Of a stretch of DNA of 56,397 nucleotides, positions 46,132-54,972 are shown one piece after another. Origin of the DNA: Sphaerisporangium melleum (GTDB taxonomy: Bacteria; Actinomycetota; Actinomycetes; Streptosporangiales; Streptosporangiaceae). The position numbers were made by a program, and so were the translations under genes. The notes beneath the pieces are model-generated. The model saw only the letters and a list, made by a program, of their open reading frames with translations, ran no database searches and was not told the DNA's origin. The stretch's first letter is position 1; every line of letters begins with the position of its first letter. Location: contig NZ_BMNT01000037.1 in NCBI RefSeq assembly GCF_014646695.1, forward strand, positions 42,324 to 98,720, in the 5' to 3' direction.

Positions 46132-47037
46132 GTGTCCGACACGCACGGCCACGGGCCGGTTCCGGAGGGGCCGGCCGCGCTGCACGGCCGGTGCGGCGAC
46201 TGCTTCGGGTTGTGCTGCGTCGCCCTGCCGTTCTCGGCCTCGGCGGACTTCGCCGCCGACAAGCCGGCCGGGCGGCCGTGCGCGAACCTGCGCGCGGACT
46301 TCGGCTGCGGCATCCACGGCGAGCTGCGCGAGCGCGGCTACCCCGGATGCGTCGCCTACGACTGCTTCGGCGCCGGGCAGAAGGTCTCGCAGGTGACCTT
46401 CGCCGGGCGCGACTGGCGCGGCTCGCCGCAGGTGGCCGGGCCGATGTTCGCGGTGTTCCCGGTCATGCGGCAGCTGCACGAGCTGCTGTGGTACCTCACC
46501 GAGGCGCTGGCCCGCCCGGCGGCCGGCCCGCTGCACGGCGAGCTGCGCCGGGCACTGGCCGAGGTCGAGCAGGTCACCCGCCGGGAGGCGGCGGAGCTGG
46601 CGCGCACGGACGTTGAGCAGTGGCGCAACCGGATCAACCCGCTGCTGCTCGGGGTGAGCGAGCTGGTGCGCGCCGGCGCGCCGCGCCCCGGCAAGAACCG
46701 GCGGGGCGCCGACCTGATCGGGGCGTCGCTTCGCGGGGCCGATCTGCACGGCGCCGACCTGCGCGGCGCGTACCTGATCGGGGCGGACCTGCGCGGCGCC
46801 GATCTGCGGCTGGCCGACCTGATCGGCGCCGACCTGCGGGGCGCCGATCTTTCCGGGGCCGACCTCACCGGCGCGGTCTTCCTGACCCGGTCGCAGGTCG
46901 GCGCCGCACGCGGTGACACCGCGACCCGGCTGCCGTCCCTGCTGTCGCCTCCGGCGCACTGGCCGCCCGCGGGCGTGGCACCGGCCGCCTCCGTCCGCCG
47001 CGCCGGGCGGCGCTCCCCCCGCCGCCGCGGAGCCTGA
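46132..47037 (+). CDS. pentapeptide-repeat protein with N-terminal Cys-rich domain
   Basis: A 301-residue protein of two parts. The N-terminal 80 residues hold eight Cys: 21, 24, 28, 29, 50, 59, 73 and 78 ([31 protein letters not shown]), which suggests metal or iron-sulfur binding. A helical stretch follows. From about residue 192 there are about 12 A(D/Y)LxG pentapeptide repeats ([11 protein letters not shown] type) that form a right-handed beta-helix. The C-terminal 45 residues are Pro/Arg-rich. GTG 46132 follows GAGGAG. Pentapeptide proteins can mimic DNA or act as scaffolds; the metal-binding fusion makes the role unclear. Confidence 0.88.
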   Translation: MSDTHGHGPVPEGPAALHGRCGDCFGLCCVALPFSASADFAADKPAGRPCANLRADFGCGIHGELRERGYPGCVAYDCFGAGQKVSQVTFAGRDWRGSPQVAGPMFAVFPVMRQLHELLWYLTEALARPAAGPLHGELRRALAEVEQVTRREAAELARTDVEQWRNRINPLLLGVSELVRAGAPRPGKNRRGADLIGASLRGADLHGADLRGAYLIGADLRGADLRLADLIGADLRGADLSGADLTGAVFLTRSQVGAARGDTATRLPSLLSPPAHWPPAGVAPAASVRRAGRRSPRRRGA

Positions 47038-47109
47038 CATGCGCCGTCATCGTCCCACGCGTGGTGATGAGGGGCCGGGCGTGTCCGTCCCGGCGCGGCC
47101 GGTTTCGCG

Positions 47110-47355
47110 GTGCTCATCGTGGCGTTGATCACCTCCGAGGCCGGGGTCGGCACCATCACCGCCGAGGAGTACGAACAGGGCATGGAGCTGTTCGGCGTCG
47201 CGGTGCTCGGCGCCGACCCCGGACGTTTCCCCGCGCTGGCCCACTTCGCCCGCGAGGTCCGCCCTCTCGGGGCGGACCGCCGCGCCGCGTTCGAGGAGAT
47301 CCTCGCCGCACAGCTCGCCCAGATCGAGGCCGCGGTCCACCGGGCCGGTGCGTGA
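47110..47355 (+). CDS. short ORF resembling a TetR C-terminal domain (possible gene remnant)
   Basis: An 81-residue frame from GTG 47110. EEYEQGMELFGVAVLGADPGRFPALAHF and the ending AAFEEILAAQLAQIEAAVHR (in separate helices) look like the last helices of a TetR-type regulator. No DNA-binding N-terminal part lies upstream; the preceding gene ends only 70 nt away. It is either a remnant of a deleted regulator or a small free-standing protein. Its stop lies 4 nt before the next gene. Confidence 0.45.
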   Translation: MLIVALITSEAGVGTITAEEYEQGMELFGVAVLGADPGRFPALAHFAREVRPLGADRRAAFEEILAAQLAQIEAAVHRAGA

Positions 47356-47359
47356 GCTC

Positions 47360-47878
47360 ATGAGCATCCTCGCGGCCGCCGCCGTGAGCACCGGGCGTCT
47401 GGACCTGCTGCCGCTGCGGGTCTCCCATGCCGGGGAGATGGCCCTGGTGCTGTCCGACCCGGCCCTGCACGCCTTCACCGGCGGCACTCCCGACACCCCG
47501 CAGGCCCTGCGCTCGCGCTACCGGCGCATGACCGCGGGCTCGCCCGATCCGCAGGTGTCCTGGCTGAACTGGGTGATCCGGCTGCGTGAGGAGTCCTGCC
47601 TGACGGGCACCGTCCAGGCGACGGTCGGCCCCTCCCGGCACGGCCCCGTCGCCGAGATCGCCTGGGTGGTGGGAACCCCGTGGCAGAAACGAGGCATCGC
47701 CACCGAGGCGGCGAAAGGTCTGCTCGCCTGGCTCTGCGGGCAAGGCGTGCACAGCGTGATCGCCCACATCCATCCAGACCACCGGGCGTCGGCCGCCGTC
47801 GCCACCGCCGCCGGTCTCACCCCCACCGGCGAATGGCATGACGGCGAGATCCGGTGGCACCGCGGCATCGGAGGGTGA
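47360..47878 (+). CDS. GNAT-family acetyltransferase
   Basis: A 172-residue RimJ/RimL-type acetyltransferase: TGRLDLLPLRVSHAGEMALVL, WLNWVIRLREESCLTGTVQATV, the acetyl-CoA loop AWVVGTPWQKRGIATEAAKGL and ASAAVATAAGLTPTGEW. ATG 47360 is preferred to GTG 47348, which overlaps the preceding stop. Target unknown. Confidence 0.88.
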   Translation: MSILAAAAVSTGRLDLLPLRVSHAGEMALVLSDPALHAFTGGTPDTPQALRSRYRRMTAGSPDPQVSWLNWVIRLREESCLTGTVQATVGPSRHGPVAEIAWVVGTPWQKRGIATEAAKGLLAWLCGQGVHSVIAHIHPDHRASAAVATAAGLTPTGEWHDGEIRWHRGIGG

Positions 47879-48046
47879 CCCCGGCCGCCGGCACGGCGAA
47901 CGGCGCCTGCCTGCCTCAGGCTCCGGCCGGCGCACCGCCCGGCCGCCCGATCGACCGAGTGTGATCCACATCGCCATGGCTGGCTCCCCCGGCAGGGCCG
48001 TCACCTGGTCGTTCGGTGCACTCCCCTGCGAGCCGTACCGTGGGTT

Positions 48047-48970
48047 ATGGACCGTGACAGGCCTTTGGGAGACTTCCTGCGGGCCAGGCGGGAGCTCACC
48101 ACGCCAGAGCAGGTGGGCATCGTGCCCGGCGGCACCCGCCGCAGGACGCCGGGGTTGCGGCGCGAGGAGGTGGCGCTGCTGGCCGGGGTGAGCATCGACT
48201 ACTACATCCGGCTGGAGCAGGGCAGGGAGCGCCGGCCCTCCGATCAGGTGCTGCAGGCCATCGCCCGCGCGCTCCGCCTGGACGCCGAGGCCACCGAGCA
48301 CCTGTACGAGCTGGCGCGACCGCGCTGCCACCGGCGCGAGGAGTACGAGCGGTCCGAGCCCGATGCCCGCGTCGACGCCAACCTCGTCCGGCTGATGGAG
48401 GCCTGGGACGCCGTGGCGGCCTACGTGGTGAACCCCCGGCTGGACGTGCTGGTGCGTAACGCGGTGGCCCGCGGCCTGTACGAGGGCCTGGAGCACAGCG
48501 ACAACCTGCTGCGGCTGGCCGTGCTCAACCCCAGGGCCCGGGAGTTCTACCTGGACTGGGAGACCGACACCCGCCGGAAGATCGCCCACCTGCGCGCCGC
48601 GGCCGGTCCGGAGGGCGCCGACCCGGCGCTGGATGAGCTGGTGTCGGAGCTGTCGCAGGCCAGCGAGCAGTTCCGCCGCGCCTGGGAGCGCCACGACGTG
48701 CGCAGCAGGACCCGCGCCCCGGTGCGCTTCCATCACCCGGTGATGGGAGATCTGTTCACCACCATGCAGGTGCTGAGCATCGACGGCAGCCCGGGGCTGA
48801 AGCTCGTCACCTTCCAGGCCGAGAGGGGCAGCCCTTCGGAGTGCGCGCTGGCGTTCCTGGGCCGCTCGGCCCTCCATGCTCCCGGCGCCTGCCGCGGCGG
48901 CGGCAGGGCAGGGAACGGGGCGAGCGCGGCGGGCCGGCTCCCCAGATGGCCGGGCCTCGGTCTCGGCTGA
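48047..48970 (+). CDS. XRE-family regulator with MmyB-like ligand domain
   Basis: A 307-residue regulator. The N-terminal XRE helix-turn-helix (about 5-75) has the family signature TPGLRREEVALLAGVSIDYY and RLEQGRERRPSDQVLQAIA. The MmyB-like domain (about 105-265) has NPRLDVLVRNAVAR, LNPRAREFYLDW and HHPVMGDLF, and is thought to bind fatty acids. The last 30 residues are Gly/Ala/Arg-rich, beyond the usual family end (GSPSECALAFLG), and may come from a lost stop. TACCGT 5 nt before the ATG and no ribosome-binding site suggest a leaderless message. Confidence 0.9.
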   Translation: MDRDRPLGDFLRARRELTTPEQVGIVPGGTRRRTPGLRREEVALLAGVSIDYYIRLEQGRERRPSDQVLQAIARALRLDAEATEHLYELARPRCHRREEYERSEPDARVDANLVRLMEAWDAVAAYVVNPRLDVLVRNAVARGLYEGLEHSDNLLRLAVLNPRAREFYLDWETDTRRKIAHLRAAAGPEGADPALDELVSELSQASEQFRRAWERHDVRSRTRAPVRFHHPVMGDLFTTMQVLSIDGSPGLKLVTFQAERGSPSECALAFLGRSALHAPGACRGGGRAGNGASAAGRLPRWPGLGLG

Positions 48971-49210
48971 ACCCCCGGCGGTGGCCGCCCGGCAGGACGC
49001 CGCGGCCCCGGGTGACCGGCCGCGCAGCCAGACCGCCGAACCGAAATCCGGGGGCGCCGGTCACGTCCTCGATGCGCGCTTCGATGATCTGCAGCGATTC
49101 CTCTGGTCGCGCGGCCGTGCCCGGGCAGGGGTGGCCGGTGGCCGCCAGGAAACCGGCGGGCGAAGACGCGCGGGCCCATCAGCTCGGCGGCCGGAGGCGG
49201 TTCGCCGAGG

Positions 49211-50089
49211 TCAGCGGGCCAGCAGGCCCTGGATCACCATCGTGATCTCCTCAGGTGCCTCCTCCGCCATGAAGTGCCCCGCCCGGGTCAGCCGGTGGTC
49301 CAGGTCCGGCGCCCACGCCTTCCACACCCCGGCGGCGTCGTAGCCCAGCCGCGCGCCCCAGTCCTGCTGGACGACCGTCACGGGCATGGCCAGCTGCGAC
49401 CCGGCGTCCAGGTCCGCCTGGTCGTGCATGACGTCGATGCCCGCTGAGGCCCGGTAGTCCGCGACGATCGAGGTCACCGCCGCGGCGCTCGCCCGCAGGT
49501 ACTCGGCGCGCACGTCCTGCGGCAGGGCGGCCGGGTCGCCCGCCCAGGCGTCCAGGAACGAGCCGAAGAACGCCTCCGCGCTGCCTGCGATCATCACCTC
49601 CGGCAGGCCCGGCGGCTGCGCCATCAAAAAGAGGTGGTAGCCGACCGCCGCCGAGACGCCATGCAGGACGTTCCACATGTCGAGCGTCGGCACGATGTCG
49701 AGGATGCCCAGGTGCGTGATGGTGTCAGGGTGGTCCAGCCCCGCCCGGAAGGCGACCAGGGCGCCCCGGTCGTGGCCGACGAGGGCGAAGCGCTCGTGAC
49801 CGAGCGCCGCCGCCAGGCTCACGACGTCGGCGGCCATGGTGCGCTTGGCGTACACCTCAGGGCCGGTGGCCGGCGGTTTGCCGCTGGCGCCGTAGCCCCG
49901 CAGGTCAGGACAGATCACCGTGTGCTCGGCGGCCAGGCGCCCGGCGACGTGCCGCCACATCAGGTGGGTCTGCGGGAAGCCGTGCAACAGCACGACCGGG
50001 CTGCCACTGCCGCCGACGGCGGCGGCCAGCTCCACACCGTCCGCCCCGGGCAGGCGAACGTGGTCGAAGCCGGGAATGGTGGGCGTCAT
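49211..50089 (-). CDS. alpha/beta hydrolase (haloacetate dehalogenase/epoxide hydrolase-like)
   Basis: A 292-residue enzyme. The oxyanion-hole motif is VVLLHGFPQTHLMW, the nucleophile elbow is VGHDRGALVA with Asp, and the catalytic His is in RAGHFMAEEAP. PDLRGYGASGKP is typical of the haloacetate dehalogenase/soluble epoxide hydrolase group. An Asp nucleophile fits hydrolysis of C-halogen or epoxide bonds. AAGGAAGG precedes the ATG. It is divergent from a SARP-type regulator, which could control it. Confidence 0.92.
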   Translation of the reverse strand: MTPTIPGFDHVRLPGADGVELAAAVGGSGSPVVLLHGFPQTHLMWRHVAGRLAAEHTVICPDLRGYGASGKPPATGPEVYAKRTMAADVVSLAAALGHERFALVGHDRGALVAFRAGLDHPDTITHLGILDIVPTLDMWNVLHGVSAAVGYHLFLMAQPPGLPEVMIAGSAEAFFGSFLDAWAGDPAALPQDVRAEYLRASAAAVTSIVADYRASAGIDVMHDQADLDAGSQLAMPVTVVQQDWGARLGYDAAGVWKAWAPDLDHRLTRAGHFMAEEAPEEITMVIQGLLAR

Positions 50090-50200
50090 GAAAGGCCTTC
50101 CTTATCTGGTGGGGGACCGACCGGACCAGCCTGGGGGACGGCGATCAGCAGCCGATGAGTACGGTTCGGCGCGGCCGGCCCTGGCAGGAAGGATGGGGGC

Positions 50201-52138
50201 ATGCGAATCGACGCGCTCGGTGCCGTGCGGGCCTTCCGCGACGATGGCAGCGCGGTCGATCTGGGCGGACCCCGCCATCGTGAGGTACTGGCCCGGCTCG
50301 TCGCCGCCGAGGGACGGATGGTCACCACCGACACCCTGGTCGAGGACCTGTGGACCGATCCGCCGGCCCGCGCGGTGGGCGCTTTGCGGACGTTCGTCGC
50401 CGCGCTGCGCCGTGCCCTCGAACCCGCCCGGCCGCCCCGTGATCCACCGCGCGTGATCGTCACCGAAGGTCCCGGCTACGCGCTGCGCCTGCCGCGTGCG
50501 GACGTGGACGTCCATCGGTTCCAGGACACCCTGGCCCGTGCCCGCCGCGACCGCGGCGCGGTGACCGACCTCGGCGAGGCTCTGGCGGCCTGGCGCGGGC
50601 CCGCCTACGCCGATGTGCCCGAGTCCCCATGGGCGCAGCGCGAGCGGGCCCGGCTTTTGGAGTTGCGGTTGGAGGGGGTGGAACTGCGCGCCCGTATCCT
50701 TCTCGACGCAGGCGAGGGGGCCGATCTGGTCGCCGAGCTGGGTGCTCACGTCGCCGAGCATCCGTGGCGCGAGCCGGCCTGGGGGCTGCTCGCCCGCGCG
50801 CTGCACCGGGCGGGCCGCCGGGCCGACGCGCTGGCCGCCCTCCGCCGCGCCCGTACGATGCTCGTCGATCAGCTCGGTCTGGATCCCGGTGCCGATCTTC
50901 AGCGCCTGGAGATGGACATCCTCAGCGGATCGGTCCCTCTGGAAGGCGCGCCTCCCGCGTGGACCGGCTCCGGTGCCCGGTTCGGCCCGCGTACCACCGT
51001 GGATCTGGCCCGCACCCTGGCACTGGCGGGTGGCGACGCCCTCGTCCACTCGCGGCGTGACCGCCTGGCCGCCATCCAGGCGGCCGAACGCACAGGAGAC
51101 CTGTCGCTGACCGCGCGGATCATCGGCGCCTACGACGTGCCCGCCATCTGGAGCCGGGCCGACGACCCCGAGCAGTCCCGCGCCGTCGTCGCGGCCGCCG
51201 AGCGCACGCTCACCGCGCTCGGCGCGGGCGGCCCCGCCGACCTGTCCTGCCGCCTGCTGGCCACGATCGCCGTCGAGAGCCGCAGCGCCGATCTGTCCGG
51301 GACCGAGCCGAGGCGCGCACGGCAGGCGGCGCTGCGCGCCGAGGCGCTGGCACGGGACCTGGCCGATCCCGCGCTGCTGGTCTTCGCCCTCAACGGGGTG
51401 TTCCTGCAGTCCTTCACCCGCCCCGGGCTCGCGGCGGTGCGGGACGGGATCGGCGCCGAGATCCTTGAGCTGGCCACCCGGTACGCGCTGCCGAACTTCG
51501 CCGTACTCGGCCGGCTCGTCCGCCTGCAATCCGCCTCGGCCCTCGGCGACCTGGACGCCGCGGCCGCGCACGCCGCGGCCGCCGAACAGCTCGCCGCCAC
51601 CACCGAGTCGCCCCTGGTCTCCGTCCTCACCGGGTGGGCGCAGGCCCGGATCACGGCCGCCCGCAGCACCGAACCCGGTGGACCGGCCGCCGCCACGGCC
51701 GCGGCGCACTACCGGGCCTGCGAGGACGCCCTGCGCCCGGCCGGAATGCCGGGGCTGCACCGGGGCCTGTTCCCGCTCGCCCTGCTGGGGTTGCGCCTGC
51801 TGCACGACCGGCCCGCGCCCACCGCCCCGCATCTGGACTGGGGTCCGTACCGGCCTTGGGCACGGCCCCTGGTGCTGCTCGCCCAGGACCGGGGCGAGCA
51901 GGCCCGTACCGCCCTGGCCGCGGTGCCCGAACCACCGCGCGACCACATGCAGGAGGCCATGTGGTGCCTGATGGCGCGCGCCGCCGTACGCCTGGGCGAG
52001 CGCGAGATCGCCGCACGCGCCGCGGCCGCCCTGAGCGAGGCCCGGGCGGAGGACGCCGGCGCGGCGAGCGGAATGCTGACATTGGGCCCGGTGGCGCGGT
52101 ACCTGGCAGAGGCGCGGGCATGCGCCGGAGTGGAGTGA
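50201..52138 (+). CDS. SARP-type transcriptional regulator (BTAD domain, no NTPase)
   Basis: A 645-residue regulator. The OmpR-like winged helix (about 1-95) has LGAVRAFRDDGSAVDLGGPRHREVL (start), DTLVEDLWTDPPARAVGALRTFVAALRRAL (middle) and GPGYALRLP. The bacterial transcriptional activation domain (about 98-245) has VDVHRFQDTLARAR and [25 protein letters not shown]. Unlike AfsR there is no P-loop; the C-terminal 400 residues are alpha-helical TPR-like repeats. ATG 50201 follows AGGAAGG. SARPs activate secondary metabolism, but the nearby genes do not form a clear biosynthetic cluster. Confidence 0.88.
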   Translation: MRIDALGAVRAFRDDGSAVDLGGPRHREVLARLVAAEGRMVTTDTLVEDLWTDPPARAVGALRTFVAALRRALEPARPPRDPPRVIVTEGPGYALRLPRADVDVHRFQDTLARARRDRGAVTDLGEALAAWRGPAYADVPESPWAQRERARLLELRLEGVELRARILLDAGEGADLVAELGAHVAEHPWREPAWGLLARALHRAGRRADALAALRRARTMLVDQLGLDPGADLQRLEMDILSGSVPLEGAPPAWTGSGARFGPRTTVDLARTLALAGGDALVHSRRDRLAAIQAAERTGDLSLTARIIGAYDVPAIWSRADDPEQSRAVVAAAERTLTALGAGGPADLSCRLLATIAVESRSADLSGTEPRRARQAALRAEALARDLADPALLVFALNGVFLQSFTRPGLAAVRDGIGAEILELATRYALPNFAVLGRLVRLQSASALGDLDAAAAHAAAAEQLAATTESPLVSVLTGWAQARITAARSTEPGGPAAATAAAHYRACEDALRPAGMPGLHRGLFPLALLGLRLLHDRPAPTAPHLDWGPYRPWARPLVLLAQDRGEQARTALAAVPEPPRDHMQEAMWCLMARAAVRLGEREIAARAAAALSEARAEDAGAASGMLTLGPVARYLAEARACAGVE

Positions 52139-52260
52139 GCGGCAGCGATCCGGGAGCTCCGGGCCCGGCCGCGCTCGCCGGGATCAGGTCGCCATGACCG
52201 TCAACGCGATCTCAGCAAGATCGGCCTCGCCGGGCTCCAGTGGCCGATCACACCCGGTGA

Positions 52261-54132
52261 TCAGCTCGTCCGCCGCGGGGTGGCCGTCGCGGGGCCGTCG
52301 TCGCGCCGGCCGCCCAGGTCCCACAGTCTGAGGCGTTCGTCGCGCCCGCCGCGGATCAGCAGGGTGCGGCCGTCCACCTGTACCAGGTGAACGGTGCCGT
52401 AGCGGGGGCCCACCTGGATCGGGGAGGCGATCAGGGTGCCGTCGGTCAGGTCCCAGACCTTCACGGTGTCCCCGCCCGTGGTGACCGCGATCGGGCGGTC
52501 GCCGATGACGCCGGTCTCGATCTGGCCGACCAGCGCGCCGTGGACGAGCGGGGCGGATTCGCCTCCGGTGCGCAGGTCCCAGACCCGGACCGTTTTCTCC
52601 GCGCCGCTGAGCAGGAGTGTCGTGCAGCGCGCCTGTGCGGCGGCGGCCGGGGCGTCCCGGCTGGGGAAGGACCGCACGCCGGGGATCACACCGATGCGGC
52701 GGCCGGTGGCCAGATCCCAGATCCTGATCCGGCTGCGCACATCGGCCACCACGTCGCGGCCGGCCAGCCGGGTGACGACCGCACGGGCGGCGGGCTGATC
52801 GCGGCCGACCGGGACGGGTGCGCCGATGGGGGTGCGGGTGGCCAGGTCGCGCAGGCGCAGCCGGCCGGACTCCTCGCCCAGGTAGGCGAGCCGGCCGTGG
52901 AAGGAGATGATCAAGGCCGCGCCGGCTCCCGGCAGTGCGGGGGTGAAACGCCCCGCCGCGTCCAGCCGCCAGTGGCGTACTCCGCCGTCCAGGGTCATGA
53001 TGAGCGGCTCGCCCTGGGAGGCGCCGGTGAAGACCGGATATTCCACCCCGGCGGGGCCGGGCAGCGGGGGACCGATCCGCCGCCGGGTCGCCAGGTCCCA
53101 CACCATGACCGCGCCGTCCGCGCCGGCGGAGACCACGACCTTGCGGTCGTCGGGGCCGGCGACGGTGAACGCCACGATCTCCTGAACGTGCCCGGCCGGG
53201 GTCGTGGCGGCGATCGGGCGCGCGGTGGTGAGGTCCCACAGGCGGACGGTGTTGTCGGCGCCCCCGGTGAGCGCGACCGGCCTGCCGGCCAGCCGGCCGA
53301 CGGCCAGACGGACCTCCTCGCGCACCGAGCGGGAAGAAGGGTCATGCAGGCTCCTCGGCGGAGGGTTGCCGGGCAGCCGGGCGATCTCCTTCAGGGTCGC
53401 CGCGTCCCACACCGACACCGTGCCGGCGGGCGGGAAGGCCGCGCCCCCCGCGGGTGCGTACCCGCCGAGGTTGGGGGTGAGCAGGACGGTCCTGCCGCCG
53501 ATCGTCGCCTTGCGCACGGTCGCGAAGTCGCCCTCGATCACCCCGGCCCTGGTGCCCGCGGCCAGGTCCCACAGCGTGAGGTGGTCCGGGCCCGGCTCGT
53601 TCTCGTCGCCGCCGTCGTCGTTCACCGCCGCGATGAGCCGGCCGTCGCGGGGGAACACCACCAGGCCGCGCACGGTGTTGTCCTCACCCAGGTAGATCGC
53701 CCGCCCCACCCGGCGGCCGGTCGCGGGGTCGACGGCGCGCAACTCGTCGCCGGCGGTGACCCGCACCGTCCGGCCGTTCATCCGCCCGGCCGGCGCCGCC
53801 TCGGGGGCGAGCGGCCGGGCGGGCCCGCGGCCGCCGATCGGGGTCAGGCCGGGCAGCGCCCAGGTCCAGGTGCCCCCGGGGCTCGCGGCGACCGCGACCG
53901 TGTGCCCGCCGCGCCGCTCGAAGGCGACGCCGGTGATGTCGGTGGGCTCCTGGCCGCCGAAGGTCTCCTCCGCGCCGAACCGGCCGGGGGCCGGCGTACG
54001 GGGCTGCTGCGCGCACGGCCGCTCCGGGTAGGGCCACAGCGGACGGGCGGGGCGCGGCAGGCCGGCCGGCGCTGAGGCGGCGGGCACGACACCGGCCAGT
54101 GCCAGCACCACCACCAGCGGCAATCTCCTCAT
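52261..54132 (-). CDS. exported WD40-repeat protein
   Basis: A 623-residue protein with a signal peptide (MRRLPLVVVLALAGVVPAAS) and about ten WD40-like repeats. Clear blades include LTLWDLAAGT, VSVWDAATLKEIARL, VRLWDLTTARPIAA, VMVWDLATRRRIG, IRIWDLATGRRIG, VRVWDLRTGG, VKVWDLTDG and LRLWDLGG. It would form a beta-propeller outside the membrane. ATG 54132 is chosen because the signal peptide starts there. Binding partner is unknown. It is divergent from a TetR gene with a large palindrome between. Confidence 0.88.
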   Translation of the reverse strand: MRRLPLVVVLALAGVVPAASAPAGLPRPARPLWPYPERPCAQQPRTPAPGRFGAEETFGGQEPTDITGVAFERRGGHTVAVAASPGGTWTWALPGLTPIGGRGPARPLAPEAAPAGRMNGRTVRVTAGDELRAVDPATGRRVGRAIYLGEDNTVRGLVVFPRDGRLIAAVNDDGGDENEPGPDHLTLWDLAAGTRAGVIEGDFATVRKATIGGRTVLLTPNLGGYAPAGGAAFPPAGTVSVWDAATLKEIARLPGNPPPRSLHDPSSRSVREEVRLAVGRLAGRPVALTGGADNTVRLWDLTTARPIAATTPAGHVQEIVAFTVAGPDDRKVVVSAGADGAVMVWDLATRRRIGPPLPGPAGVEYPVFTGASQGEPLIMTLDGGVRHWRLDAAGRFTPALPGAGAALIISFHGRLAYLGEESGRLRLRDLATRTPIGAPVPVGRDQPAARAVVTRLAGRDVVADVRSRIRIWDLATGRRIGVIPGVRSFPSRDAPAAAAQARCTTLLLSGAEKTVRVWDLRTGGESAPLVHGALVGQIETGVIGDRPIAVTTGGDTVKVWDLTDGTLIASPIQVGPRYGTVHLVQVDGRTLLIRGGRDERLRLWDLGGRRDDGPATATPRRTS

Positions 54133-54210
54133 ACAGGTGAGACGACCGGTGATCGCCCGAGGTTCGCCCGCCGCGATGGCGCCGGTCGGCCGCTTCCTCA
54201 AGGACAGGCC

Positions 54211-54237
54211 CATTTGCCTAAAGCTATTAGGCAAATG
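54211..54237. promoter_or_regulatory. 27-bp perfect inverted repeat upstream of TetR gene
   Basis: Arms CATTTGCCTAA and TTAGGCAAATG with a 5-nt centre. It is followed at once by CATAAT (54238-54243), a good -10 for the TetR gene. It is AT-rich against the background and almost certainly the TetR operator. Confidence 0.82.
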
Positions 54238-54269
54238 CATAATGGCTGTAGTCGGAAGGGAGGAAGGTC

Positions 54270-54839
54270 ATGGTCAGAGCAGGGCTGACCCCGGAGCGGC
54301 TGACCCGGGAAGGAGCGGAACTGGCCGACGAGATCGGCTTCGACCAGGTGACGGTCTCCGGGCTCGCCCGGCGGGTCGGCGTCAAGGTCGCCAGTCTGTA
54401 CTCCCACCTGAACGACGCCCGGGACCTCAAGACCAGGATCGCCCTGTTCGCCCTGGAGGAACTCGCCGACCGGGTGGCCGCCGCCCTGGCCGGGCGGGCC
54501 GGCAAGGACGCCCTGGCCGCATTCGCGGACGCCTACCGCGACTACGCCCGGGAGCACCCCGGCCGCTACGCCGCCGCCCGGCTCCGGCTCGACCCCGAGA
54601 CGGCGGCCGCCAGTGCCGGCGTCCGGCACGCGCAGATGACGCGCGCGATCCTGCGCGGCTACGACCTGACCGAGCCGGAGCAGACGCACGCCGTACGGAT
54701 GCTGGGCAGCGTCTTCCACGGCTATGTCAGCCTGGAGCAGGCCGGGGGCTTCGGTCACACTCCCGTCGACCCGCGGGAATCCTGGGCCTGGATCGTGGAT
54801 CGCCTCGACGCCCTGCTACGGAACCCGGCCACCCCCTGA
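54270..54839 (+). CDS. TetR-family regulator (WHG domain)
   Basis: A 189-residue regulator. The helix-turn-helix (about 6-52) has LTREGAELADEIGFDQVTVSG, LARRVGVKVASLYSHL and DARDLKTRIA. The C-terminal TetR WHG domain has ELADRVAAALAGR, YREHPGRY-like YAREHPGRYAAA, and MLGSVFHGYVSLEQAGGFG. GGGAGGAAGG precedes the ATG. It probably regulates itself and possibly the divergent WD40 gene or the downstream SGNH hydrolase gene. Confidence 0.92.
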   Translation: MVRAGLTPERLTREGAELADEIGFDQVTVSGLARRVGVKVASLYSHLNDARDLKTRIALFALEELADRVAAALAGRAGKDALAAFADAYRDYAREHPGRYAAARLRLDPETAAASAGVRHAQMTRAILRGYDLTEPEQTHAVRMLGSVFHGYVSLEQAGGFGHTPVDPRESWAWIVDRLDALLRNPATP

Positions 54840-54972
54840 CCGGCGGCGGGCCGCCGTGCAGACGGTCCGCCGCGCCCGCGCACACCGGCGCGCACGAACC
54901 ACGAACACCTGTGCCCCCGCAGGGGCCCGATCCTCCTCCGCCGGACGGCGGCGGTTTCCCCGGAGATCTCAG

